DNA of 37,500 bases from Neocallimastix lanati (nom. inval.) (GCA_016946835.1 JACVTC010000034.1:812501-850000), one strand, 5' to 3'; shown: positions 9,955 to 20,642, counted from the stretch's first letter. A program made the numbers and translations. The notes: generated by a model not told the origin, from the sequence alone.

Positions 9955-11494
9955 GTAAATATAAAATATAATTCTTGATAATAAAACATATTATTAAAGG
10001 ATAGTTAATTGTGTTGAATATTATGTCAAGTTTATTAATAACATATTAAATATATAATACTATAGAAATAAAGATTATCATTTATTTCTAATATATAATA
10101 AATATATATTAGAAATAATAAATATAACTATATAATTATTAAAATGAAAATAAGAATAGTAAAATGAAATATATAAGAATATAATTATATAATAAATAAT
10201 ATCAACTATATATATATTTAATTATAATTAAAAGAACTACATCTATTTCATTGTATTATAATATTTAGAATTATGTATTTTTAATATAACCTTTTAAATA
10301 AATAAGAATATTTAAGTTATATACAATAATAATATTCTTATTATATATATTTAGAAGAAATTAACTATTTAATTTAATATATTTAATATATCTAATATTA
10401 TAATGAATAATATATATATGAATATTGAATAATATATGAATAAGAAATTATTTCAATATTATTATTGAAAGAAAAAGATATAAATTTAATATTTAATAAT
10501 TGTTATTAAATATATAGAATAGGTTAACTACATCTTTTTATTTTATATCATTAAATAAATATTTTATATATTTTATATAAAATTAAATAAATAATAACTA
10601 AATAATATTAATTATTGTTAACAAATTATTATTAGTATATTAGTTAATTAGTTTTTTTTTTTTTTTTTTTTTATTTTATTTTTTCTATCTATTTCTATAC
10701 CTCAAGAACAATATATATATATATATAAATTAAAAAAAAATTGAAAATTATTAAAGGCGAACTTATTTTTTTTTTTTTTTCATTTTTTATTTTGATTTTA
10801 ATAAAAATCTAAATATTTGTTTAATTTACTAATTTTATTTATTTTGAAGCAAAAAAAGACTCTTTTATTTTTTATTATTTTTTTTTTATTTAAGATTACA
10901 TAATTTAATATAATTTAATGGCATTTATGCATACTAATTATATTTGATGGATCATCCATAATTCAATACATCAAATACATTTTTTTATATTAACTCTATA
11001 AAAGTATTAATTAAAATATTAATTAAAATTTTAAATTAAAATTTTAAATTAAAAATACTAATTTTCTAACAGATTCTATTACTAATAAAAAAAATTATCA
11101 TCATATCAACTATATCCTCTCCGATAATAATTAACCTATTCATTGACTTATCATTTTTTTTTTTTACTTCATAATATATTTTTATCATTAGAATAATAGA
11201 TAATTATAATATTCATTAAACTAATAAAAATAATAATTATTAAATAAAATTGTAAAAAAAATAAAAAATTAAATAAATAAATAAATAATTTAGAAGATGA
11301 TGGTACTAATAAAGAAAGCCAAAAAAAAAAAAAAAAAAAAAAAAAATATAGATTAACAAAAGCAAAAATATATATATATAAAACAAAATAAAAAAAGAAA
11401 AAAGAAAAGTAAATATACTACTCTCTGATATATATATATATATATATTTAATAATACAAAAAGTCAAAAAATTATGAAATATGTAATTTGCTTT

Positions 11495-11528
<34 letters not shown>

Positions 11529-11599
11529 TAAAATACTCTATTTATAATATATATATTTTATTAAAAATTATATATATAATGTATAATTATATTGAACTA
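9371..11599. other. AT-rich non-coding stretch
   Basis: No gene is visible. Contents include a 36-nt A run (about 9421-9456), a CCCTCCCTCC patch (near 9530), scattered ATT/AAT triplet runs (ATA)n, and several A or T runs. Near 10480 a piece starting AGATATAAATTTAATATTTA resembles the right arm of the fold-back element at 16895. Confidence 0.65.
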
Positions 11600-11787
11600 T
11601 ATTTAAAAAATATCAATTAAGCCAATCATATTTAAATGTAGATTTTTATTAAATTATTACAAACTAAAATTGATCAAATAATATTTTCTATTTATTCTTG
11701 ATATAATTATTAGTACTTTATAATTTTAATAACTAGTCGTAATTATTTCAAAATGACTATCATCGATATTCATTCAAAGAAACAAGA
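11600..11787 (+). pseudogene. 5' stub of a third unknown-family member
   Basis: The stretch is nearly identical to 17436-17620, the promoter and start of member 2: AAGCCAATCATATTTAAATG, ACTAGTCGTAATTATTTC and AAAATGACT. The frame from ATG 11753 reads MTIIDIHSKKQE against MTLNDIHSKRQD, and homology stops abruptly at about 11786. There the dispersed repeat X begins and the frame runs into F/L/Y-rich noise. Only 11-12 codons survive, so this is a truncated gene with an intact promoter region. Confidence 0.8.
11621..11628 (+). promoter_or_regulatory. CCAAT box of the third family member
   Basis: GCCAATCA, 132 bp before the stub ATG at 11753, the same distance as in member 2. Confidence 0.5.
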
Positions 11788-12310
11788 AGGATCTTGGAAC
11801 TATTTAATTTTTTTCTTTACTAACTTTTTATTTCTTTTATCTTTTGTTTATTATTTTTTTTTTATATCTATATCTATACTTTTATATTTGATATGTTTTA
11901 TATATACTTTATATTTGTTTTTTTCCTTTTATATTTAGCTTCTTATCAGAGCCAGTTAAATATAACTTTTTTTTTTCGTTTTTCTTTTTATTCTATTTCT
12001 TTTTGTTCCTTTATCCTTCATTTTCTTTTTTTTTTTTTTTTATTTATTCTTTTACTTTCTTCTTCTCCTTATGAATGAATCGAGTACTTATCTTTCCTTT
12101 CTTCTACTTTACTGATTACTATATTAATATTTTATTATCTTTATTTTTTTAACTTTATATAAATTTTTTACTTTAAAATATTTTCCAGTTTAATGCATTA
12201 ATCCTACTACAAATTTTGATTTATAATTCTCAACAATAGTCACAATTCAATATTATGTATACATAATAAAAATAACAACAACAACAATACAAAATAAAAT
12301 AAAACAAAAC
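11786..12310. repeat. Dispersed repeat X, copy 1
   Basis: Collinear over about 520 bp with 20643-21150. Both begin GAAGGATCTTGGAACTATTT, share CAGAGCCAGTTAAATATA, TTCTCCTTATGAATGAA and TCTCAACAATAGTCACAATT, and both end in CAACAACAACAATACAAAAT before TAAAA-rich DNA. The T-rich strand carries no convincing protein. It may be a terminal part of a mobile element; the sharp left junction in this copy cuts the stub of the unknown gene. Confidence 0.8.
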
Positions 12311-12561
12311 AAAATAAAATAAAATAAAATAAAACAAAACAAAACAAAAAAAATAAAAAAAATAAAAAAAATAAAGAAATAAAAAAAAATAAAAAAATAA
12401 AAAAGATTAAAAAAATAAAATACAAAAAAAAATAAAATAAAATATTTTCATATTTATTTATATTTATAACTGTAATTTTTAAAAAAATTGAAAATACATA
12501 TTAAATAAAAAATAAAAAATAAAGATTTTCATATTTATTAATATTTATATTGAAAATTTTG

Positions 12562-13750
12562 ATGGAGGGAAATCCAATAATTGATATTAAGCGAAACAAA
12601 TCGAGGAAAAGAGCAAATAATTATAGATAGAAAGTTTAAATATAATTTTTCAAAATTAAAAAAAAAAAAGATAATACAAAAAATATATAGATGTACTGAA
12701 TATAAAATATTAAATAAATATAAGTCTTTTATTATTTTAAATAATAATAAAGAGGTTTTAAATTATGAATCTTCACATAATCATCCTGGTAATGAAATTA
12801 ATGCATCCAAATCATTAATAAAACATAAAATTAAAGATGAAATAAAAAAAAAAAGTTTGATTCCTTCATGATATAAAATCGAAACGTATATTTGATAAAA
12901 TTTCTCAAGAAATAGGATATATATGTCCTGAATATAAAACAATTAAAACCCAAATAACAAGATATAAAAATAAACAATTATTTTCTAATATAAATACATT
13001 GGATGAAGCTCCTAATGAATCTGAATATTATAAAACAATAAGAGGTGAATACTTTATGATATTCAAAAATTCTAATATAATAATTTTTCAATCACCATTC
13101 CAAGCAAAATTATTTATGGAGAATAAACATATATTTGATGATGGTACATTTTTAATAGCTCCAACTAATAGTTATCAAGTATTCATTACCAGAACTTATG
13201 CTACAGAATTAAATTGTTTTTACACTACTTCCATGTCAATATTAAAAAACAAAGAACAAACAACTTATGAAATATTATTTAATGAAATAAAAAAAAAAAT
13301 ATAATTAAATATAATTCAAATATTAATTTCTCAGAAAAAATTTTTCATTGTGATTTTGAAAAAGGAATATCTAATGCTGTGGAAAATATTTTTCCCAATA
13401 TAAATATTAAATATTGTATTTGGCATTATAAAAGATTATTAATGACGAAAAAAAAAAATAAATTATATTACAAGGAAGTGAAAGATCATAATATTTTAAA
13501 TACTTATTATAAAGTCATTTCTAATTTATATTTTATTAATATTGAATACATACCTAATATTTTTAATAAAATTAAAATTACATGCAAGAGATATGAATCT
13601 ACCTGTTCCCAATTTTTGAATTTTTTAGATTATTTTGAGAAAACATTTCTAAATATCTACAATATAAAATATTGGAATTATTACAACAATATGGACCACA
13701 TAACAAATAATGCTTCAGAATCTTTTAACAGTTATTTAAAAATAAAATAA
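12562..13750 (+). pseudogene. FLYWCH zinc finger plus MULE transposase, copy 2
   Basis: Plus-strand homologue of the relic at 2005-3100. From ATG 12562 the frame shifts within about 10 codons into SETNRGKEQIIIDRK (12587-12871). The finger reads YRCTEYK...HNHPG, but the second Cys of copy 1 (KKCKS) is Tyr here (NKYKS). After an A-run frameshift near 12845-12855 the middle region (IGYICPEYKTIKTQI) leads to the catalytic core: DDGTFLIAP, then a second A-run frameshift near 13295. HCDFEKG, YCIWHYKR and finally NNASESFNSYL follow; the last holds the third acidic residue. The stop falls at the border of the satellite array. The core motifs are retained but the gene is frameshifted. No inverted repeats are seen around it. 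Confidence 0.8.
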
Positions 13751-15290
13751 ATAGTAGATTATAAATATAAATTACAGATTGAATAAAATAAAATAAAATA
13801 AATAGTAGAATATAAATATAAAGTACAGATTGAATAAAATAAAATAAAATAAATAGTAGAATATAAATATAAAGTACAGATTGAATAAAATAAAATAAAA
13901 TAAATAGTAGAATATAAATATAAAGTACAGATTGAATAAAATAAAATAAAATAAATAGTAGAATATAAATATAAAGTACAGATTGAATAAAATAAAATAA
14001 AATAAATAGTAGAATATAAATATAAAGTACAGATTGAATAAAATAAAATAAAATAAATAGTAGAATATAAATATAAAGTACAGATTGAATAAAATAAAAT
14101 AAAATAAATAGTAGAATATTAAATATGAAGTACAGATTAAATAAAATAAATAAAATAAATAGTAGAATATTAAATATGAAGTACAGATTAAATAAAATAA
14201 ATAAAATAAATAGTAGAATATTAAATATGAAGTACAGATTAAATAAAATAAAATAAAATAAAATAAAATAAAATAAATAGTAGAATATTAAATATAAAGT
14301 ACAGATTGAATAAAATAAAATAAAATAAAATAAATAGTAGATTATAAATATAAATTACAGATTGAATAAAATAAAATAAAATAAAATAAAATAAAATAAA
14401 TAGTAGATTATAAATATAAAGTACAGATTGAATAAAATAAAATAAAATAAAATAAATAGTAGAATATAAATATAAAGTACAGATTGAATAAAATAAAATA
14501 AAATAAATAGTAGAATATAAATATAAAGTACAGATTGAATAAAATAAAATAAAATAAATAGTAGAATATAAATATAAAGTACAGATTGAATAAAATAAAA
14601 TAAAATAAATAGTAGAATATAAATATAAAGTACAGATTGAATAAAATAAAATAAAATAAATAGTAGAATATAAATATAAAGTACAGATTGAATAAAATAA
14701 AATAAAATAAATAGTAGAATATAAATATAAAGTACAGATTGAATAAAATAAAATAAAATAAATAGTAGAATATAAATATAAAGTACAGATTGAATAAAAT
14801 AAAATAAAATAAATAGTAGAATATAAATATAAAGTACAGATTGAATAAAATAAAATAAAATAAATAGTAGAATATAAATATAAAGTACAGATTGAATAAA
14901 ATAAAATAAAATAAATAGTAGAATATAAATATAAAGTACAGATTGAATAAAATAAAATAAAATAAATAGTAGAATATAAATATAAAGTACAGATTGAATA
15001 AAATAAAATAAAATAAATAGTAGAATATAAATATAAAGTACAGATTGAATAAAATAAAATAAAATAAATAGTAGAATATTAAATATAAAGTACAGATTGA
15101 ATAAAATAAAATAAAATAAATAGTAGAATATTAAATATGAAGTACAGATTAAATAAAATAAAATAAAATAAAATAAAATAAAATAAATAGTAGAATATTA
15201 AATATGAAGTACAGATTAAATAAAATAAAATAAAATAAAATAAAATAAAATAAAATAAAATAAAATAAAATAAAATAAAATAAATATGAA
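13751..15290. repeat. 51 bp satellite array, about 28 copies
   Basis: Units contain TAGTAGAATATAAATATAAA, then GTACAGATTGAATAAAATAA, then extra TAAAA words. About 28 occurrences of TAGTAGA are counted. Most units are 51 bp; variants differ by whole TAAAA pentamers and by ATATAAATATAAA versus ATATTAAATATGAA. The last part (15210-15285) is pure TAAAA. The related 47 bp array is at 21186-21680. Confidence 0.95.
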
Positions 15291-15596
15291 GTGAAATAAT
15301 AATATATAATATGATAAAATAAAATAAATAAGATATTGATATGAAATTAATATAAAAACTGAATTTAGCAACAAATAAATTATATAATAAAGTAAATGAT
15401 ATAGCATTTATATATGTTAACATGAATTTTATAATAATGTTTACAGTATTTTAAATTAATGTAAATTATTATATTTCCATATAATAGTTAAAAAAAGTAT
15501 AAAAAAAAAATATTATTAAATATTATTATTAAATAAATAAAGGAATAAATTAATAAATAAATAAAAATTTTCAGAATAGGGTGAATTAAATATATT
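15291..15596. other. AT-rich spacer
   Basis: Nothing recognisable lies between the satellite array and the fold-back element. Confidence 0.6.
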
Positions 15597-16962
15597 TTGA
15601 TATAAAACAAATATGTGTAGTAACATATTTGTATATTTAATAATAATTATTAAATATTAAAATTTATATCTTTTTGATAATAATTATTTTATTTAATTTT
15701 ATTTCAATATGTATTATTATAATTATAATAATTATAATACTTTATTTCATATAAAATTTGTATAGTTCTATATATTAGAATATATAATTAATATATAACC
15801 TATTTCTTATAAATAGATTAAATTATTTATATTAGAAATAAGAGGACTCTCTTGTAAATTTTTAGGAATTAGAATTATTATTTTAATTTTACGAATATTA
15901 TAATTTTATTAATAAAATTTACTAAACTACCATTATTTAAAGCCCACAGCTTATAAATTATTGCACATAAAAGTCCCGCATATCAATTTGTAAATCATTA
16001 ATTTTTTTTGAAATATATCACACTTTAAATATTTTTAATAATTATTTTTTCAAAGAAATTATATGTGCCATTTTTTTTTAATGTTTAAATATTATATTTA
16101 TAAATAAAAATTTATAAAAAACAATATAAGCCACATTCCGAAATGAAATTTTATTTAAAAAATTTAAAGCCACATTCCTAAACGCACCACCCTCCAATAA
16201 TTAATTAAATTTTATTTTTAAATTAGCTTTATTGAAATATATAAAAATATTTTATAAAAATAAATTTGATATACAACTCAAAAGCTCGATGTACTTTTGT
16301 TGGGATTTATTTATTAAATTTATATGTTTATTATTTATTTATTTATTTATTTAATTTTATTTAAAAACTACATATATTTAAAAAGCTATCTAACAACTTT
16401 CTTTTACTTTTAATTACAAACTACTTAACATTACTCAACACAACATAAGTTAACTTAACACTTCTCTTAATTCAGAGAAATGCTTTATTTTTATGTTATT
16501 TAGTTATAATTAACTATTTAATTAATTGTGTGCTTGTGATTAAAATAATGATATGCGGGACTTTTATGTGCAATAATTTATAAGCAGTGGGTTTTAAATA
16601 ATGGTAGTTTAGTAAATTTTATTAATAAAATTATAATATTCGTACAATTAAAATAATAATTCTAATTCCTAAAAATTTACAAGAGAGTTCTCTATTTCAA
16701 ACATAAATAATTTAATCTATTTATAAGAAATAGGTAATATATTAATTATATATTCTAATATATAGAACTATATAAATTTTATATGAATTAAAGTATATTA
16801 TTATAATTAGTATATTTTTTATAATTATTATAATTATTATAATTATAATAATACATATTGAAATTAAATAAAATAATTATTATCAAAAAGATATAAATTT
16901 AATATTTAATAATTATTATTAAATATACAAATATGTTACTACACATATTTGTTTTATATCAA
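15597..16962. mobile_element. Fold-back element with ~400 bp inverted arms
   Basis: Left arm 15597-15988 and right arm 16546-16962 are reverse complements with small differences. The ends are TTGATATAAAACAAATATGT and its mirror. The inner ends are ATTGCACATAAAAGTCCCGC and GCGGGACTTTTATGTGCAAT. The roughly 560 bp centre has no gene; it includes AAGCCACATTCC repeated at about 16128 and 16167. Long arms around a non-coding core fit a non-autonomous fold-back or MULE-derived element. No convincing target duplication is visible at the outer ends. Confidence 0.8.
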
Positions 16963-17075
16963 TAAACTATTAATAATTATTATTTAATTAATAAACTATT
17001 AAATGAATTTTTATGTTAAAGTATTATAAATATTAATAATTATTATTTAAGGAAATATTTAATAACAATATAAAT

Positions 17076-17285
17076 ATAAATATAAAATAATAAGAATATA
17101 ATTAAAACATTGATTTATGCTATAAAATTTATTATTAATTATAAATATAATTAATATATAGAAATCAAGCCACATATTGAAATTGTTATAAAACCATTAG
17201 ATTTAAATTTGATTTATGGCAATAATTTATGTTTGAATAATAAAAACTATTTTATATTAATTAAGGTTTGAATATTTCATTTTAT
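17076..17285. repeat. Duplicated upstream block, copy 2
   Basis: Partner of 4537-4745, located about 0.3 kb before the start of member 2. Confidence 0.8.
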
Positions 17286-17332
17286 ATTTTATATCAAATT
17301 ATTTGATTAAGAAAAATATCAATATCAATTAA

Positions 17333-17340
17333 GCCAATCA
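17333..17340 (+). promoter_or_regulatory. Distal CCAAT box of member 2
   Basis: GCCAATCA in the first copy of the tandem promoter duplication, 259 bp before the ATG. Confidence 0.45.
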
Positions 17341-17459
17341 TATTTAAATGTAGATTTTTATTAAATTATTACAATAAAAACTATTTTATATTAATTAAGG
17401 TTTGAATATTTCATTTTATATCAAATTATTTGATTATGAAAAATATCAATATCAATTAA

Positions 17460-17467
17460 GCCAATCA
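17460..17467 (+). promoter_or_regulatory. Proximal CCAAT box of member 2
   Basis: GCCAATCA, 132 bp before ATG 17592, matching the spacing in the truncated third member. Confidence 0.5.
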
Positions 17468-17591
17468 TATTTAAATGTAGATTTTTATTAAATTTTTACA
17501 AACTAAAATCGATCAAAATATACATTTTATTTATTCTTGATATAATTATTAGTACTTTATAATTTTAATAACTAGTCGTAATTATTTCAAA

Positions 17592-19367
17592 ATGACTCTC
17601 AACGATATTCATTCAAAGAGACAAGATATAGTAACTTTTATTTCTAAACAAAATCCTATATCAAACAAAAATGAAGAAGAGCAGCCATTGAATTTTGGTA
17701 ACAAATCGCCGATCTCAATAAAGATATCAGGCTTTAATTGTTTCTCTAAAAACAAAACAAAAAATGATTATAAGGAAAAATCGTTACGAAAGTTAAAAAG
17801 CAAAGAAATTCTAAAATTAATAGATTGTTTATATAAATCTATAAAAAATGAAAATAATGACAACAATAGTAATTTTCTTCAAAATGAATTTGTTATTAGA
17901 ATTCCATATAATGAAGATAAAGAAAATAATTATGTAGTCCCTTTTTCTCTAGAAATAGATATTGAAAAAGAAAAAATAGACCCAGAAAAATATGAAGTGT
18001 TTCTTATTAAAAGTGATGGTTACTCAAGTGCGGATTTTAATAAAGGTTCTATTAAAAAATTCAAAACTATTGAAGAAAAAAATGAATTTATAATGGAATA
18101 CTTTCATGTTTCTTGTCTTGGTATGTTGAGTGAAATATTAGAGGAGAAAGGATATACAATCGAAATCCCAACTAATAGTACAAACATAAATAAAGGATAT
18201 TGGAGATTTCAAATTTTAATTGTTTCTTTGAAAAATGGAATTGAATATCATAAAAGTTATCCCTTTACAACAATAACTTCAAACCAAATGTTTAGAGATA
18301 AAAGAAAAAGAAATAGTTTCCTTACAAAATTAATATCAAAATCTGAAAATGAAAAAACTGATTCTGCAGAGAAAATAAAATGGATTGAAATGCTTAAATA
18401 TTATAGGGATATTATAATTGAAAGAGCTAAGAATAAGAAGGAAGATTTTAAATTTGATTTAAATGTTACTTTAACCATTCAAGAAGAAGGAGAAATTGAA
18501 TATTATATAGTAAAATGTCAAGAAGAAGTTGAAAAAATTTTAACTCAAAATATTAGTGATAAAGAAGTAGAATATTGGATATATCATCCTCGAAATATTT
18601 ATAATGGAGATATTTATGATGAAAGTTTGTTTAATGAAAAGAATTATGAAGAGAAAGTAAACAAAAAATGGCAACAAATAAAAATAAAATTAATGAAACA
18701 AGAAAAACAAGAAAAACAGAGAAAAAACAAAAGTAAACAACATCAAGAGGAAGATGAAGGACCAATTAAAGCTGTTGAAAATCAACATCATGATAATGCT
18801 GAATTAACTCAAGAAAACAAAAGTGAACAACATCAAGAAGAAAATGAAGGACCAATTGAAGTATATGAAAATCAATATATTGATAATTCCGAATTAATCC
18901 AAGAAAGCAGAAGCCAACAATATCATGAAGAAAATGAAGGACCAATTAATGATGTTGAAAATCAATATATTGATAATTCCGAATTAATCCAAGAAAGCAG
19001 AAGCCAACAATATCAAGAAGAAAATAAAGGACCAATTAATGATGTTGAAAATCAATATCATGATAATGCTGAATTAACTCAAGAAAACAAAAGTGAACAA
19101 CATCAAGAAGAAAATGAAAGACCAATTGAAGTATATGAAAATCAATATATTGATAATTCCGAATTAATCCAAGAAAGCAGAAGCCAACAATATCAAGAAG
19201 AAAATGAAGGACCAATTAATGATGTTGAAAATCAATATCATGATAATGCTGAATTAACTCAAGAAGGCAGAAACGAACAAGAAATTGATTTAGGATCCAA
19301 TAAAAGAAAAAGAAGAGCATTAAATGAAATTGAGCATGGAAATAATAAAAAAAATAAATATGAATAA
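17592..19367 (+). CDS. Unrecognised repeat protein, member 2 (591 aa)
   Basis: Full-length paralogue of the 5891 gene; family unknown to me. Residues 10-235 align almost without gaps to the other member: SIKISGF, NEFVIRIPYN, FSLEIDI, KSDGYSSADFN, IPTNSTNINKGYWRFQ, EYHKSYPF. A short basic stretch (DKRKRNS, 236-242) replaces the long basic repeat of member 1. Residues 260-275 (EKIKWIEMLKYYRDII) are again shared. From about residue 390 six 30-residue units follow. They are of two types (HDNAELTQE and IDNSELIQE), arranged with a 90-residue superperiod. The C-terminus is basic (SNKRKRRAL, then NNKKNKYE) and resembles a nuclear localisation signal. There is no signal peptide or membrane span and no intron. 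The beta-rich N-terminal region could be a DNA- or protein-binding domain, but that is only a guess. ATG 17592 follows the shared AATTATTTCAAAATG context. Confidence 0.8.
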   Translation: MTLNDIHSKRQDIVTFISKQNPISNKNEEEQPLNFGNKSPISIKISGFNCFSKNKTKNDYKEKSLRKLKSKEILKLIDCLYKSIKNENNDNNSNFLQNEFVIRIPYNEDKENNYVVPFSLEIDIEKEKIDPEKYEVFLIKSDGYSSADFNKGSIKKFKTIEEKNEFIMEYFHVSCLGMLSEILEEKGYTIEIPTNSTNINKGYWRFQILIVSLKNGIEYHKSYPFTTITSNQMFRDKRKRNSFLTKLISKSENEKTDSAEKIKWIEMLKYYRDIIIERAKNKKEDFKFDLNVTLTIQEEGEIEYYIVKCQEEVEKILTQNISDKEVEYWIYHPRNIYNGDIYDESLFNEKNYEEKVNKKWQQIKIKLMKQEKQEKQRKNKSKQHQEEDEGPIKAVENQHHDNAELTQENKSEQHQEENEGPIEVYENQYIDNSELIQESRSQQYHEENEGPINDVENQYIDNSELIQESRSQQYQEENKGPINDVENQYHDNAELTQENKSEQHQEENERPIEVYENQYIDNSELIQESRSQQYQEENEGPINDVENQYHDNAELTQEGRNEQEIDLGSNKRKRRALNEIEHGNNKKNKYE

Positions 19368-19517
19368 TAAAGTACAACCTGAAAAAGGTTTAAAAATTAG
19401 GCTTTTCAGAAAAAGCAAAATTTTAAAAAAGCTAAAACCACATAACCTACCAAGTTATATAGTTACATATTTTTAAATATTTAATGTTGAATATTATTGA
19501 AATTCAAAGTAAATTCA

Positions 19518-19519
19518 TG

Positions 19520-19586
<67 letters not shown>

Positions 19587-19634
19587 AAAAGAAAGAAAAA
19601 AAAAAAAAAGAAAGAAAAAAAAAAAAAGAAAAAG

Positions 19635-19666
<32 letters not shown>

Positions 19667-19670
19667 AATA
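19518..19670. repeat. A-rich tract
   Basis: About 150 bp of almost pure A with scattered G. The plus-strand frame across it encodes poly-Lys and is not a gene. It lies about 150 bp downstream of the member 2 stop. Confidence 0.9.
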
Positions 19671-19871
19671 AAAAGAGAAAAAGATATTTTATTATTAATA
19701 TTGATAAAACTATTTCTTTTTTAAATTGTAAAGAGGTAATATTAATATTATCTTTTTATTAATAAAACTATTTCTTTTTTAAATTGTAAAGAGATAATAT
19801 TAATATTACCTCTTTACAATTTAAAAAAGAAATAGTTTTATTAATATTAACAATAAAATATCTTTTTCTCA
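19671..19871. repeat. Palindrome with internal direct repeat
   Basis: The left arm (19671-19750, AGATATTTTATTATTAATAT onward) is repeated in part directly (about 19758-19808). It is then mirrored by 19796-19871, which ends AATAAAATATCTTTTTCTC. Beyond it, the A/G-rich tract on the left is echoed by a T/C-rich tract on the right (19872-19930), so the inverted symmetry may extend further. A transcript would form a strong hairpin. Confidence 0.8.
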
Positions 19872-19960
19872 TTTTGATCTTTTTCTTTTTTATTTTTTTT
19901 TCTAGTTTTTTTTTTTTTTTATAGTTTCAATAGTTTTTTTTATTTTTTATTTTTTTTTCT

Positions 19961-20642
19961 TTTAAAAAAATTATTATTTGATAATTATTTAAAAAAATAA
20001 TTAAATAAATAATTAAATAAAAATAATGGAAGTTAATCAGTTTTTCCTTAAAAAAAAAAAAAATTAAATGATCAAATATTCATGTTTAATTGTGTTATAT
20101 AATTTTATATGAAAGATAGAAATTTTTTTATTTATTTATTTGCTTTTTTTAATAATTTATAATAAAAATTTTTGTAATAAAAATTTTAGTAATAATAATT
20201 AATAAAATATGTGAAATATATGAATTCTATTTCTATTGTTCTTGGGATTAATTTGATATTTATTTTAATATATATGTATCATATATCAAATGTTAATATA
20301 AAATTATTACTTCAAGAAATAATATAGTCCATATTTAGTGTAATAAGTTTTATATATGCAAATGATACCATATATAATAAATTTGGAGGAATTTAGCATA
20401 TAATAAAATGTATTATTTATTAATATTTTATTTTCTTAGTACATTCTCCTGAGAAGCACCGCCAGATATGGTATCTCTGAGGGGTACTATCAGTATTTCT
20501 CTTGGTACAGGAAATAATAGTTCATATAGAATATAATATTAATGATCCATCTGTAGGAGTTAGGAAATTTGATTTACCCATTTCATTTCATTTTTATTTC
20601 TATTTTTAATCCATAGTTTTTTTTTTTTTATTTTTTTGTCAT
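19961..20642. other. Intergenic region with a short GC-richer island
   Basis: Mostly AT-rich. A 150 bp island (about 20440-20590) is less AT-rich and includes GAAGCACCGCCAGATATGG and GAGGGGTACTATCAG. Short open stretches on either strand (minus: PREILIVPLRDTISGG) hint at an exon relic, but I cannot assign it. Confidence 0.4.

Larger units (their letters stand above)
17239..17498. repeat. Tandem duplication of the member 2 promoter
   Basis: Segments 17239-17372 and 17373-17498 are direct copies starting AATAAAAACTATTTTATATT and carrying ATCAATTAAGCCAATCATAT. The first has an extra TTTTATAT-like octamer. The duplication doubles the CCAAT box. Confidence 0.85.

Noticed and set aside
11753-11938. 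61-residue hydrophobic protein at 11753
   Set aside because: Only the first 11-12 codons match the unknown family; the remainder is repeat X read in a T-rich frame.
13751-15290. Regular repeat array resembling a CRISPR
   Set aside because: Units are directly adjacent with no unique spacers, and the array is in eukaryotic AT-rich DNA; it is a satellite.
15588-16971. 9 bp target duplication around the fold-back element
   Set aside because: AAATATATT and TAAACTATT match at only six of nine positions, which is not above chance in this AT-rich DNA.
19484-19762. Lys-rich 92-residue frame
   Set aside because: Encoded by an A-rich tract and palindrome; no protein signature.
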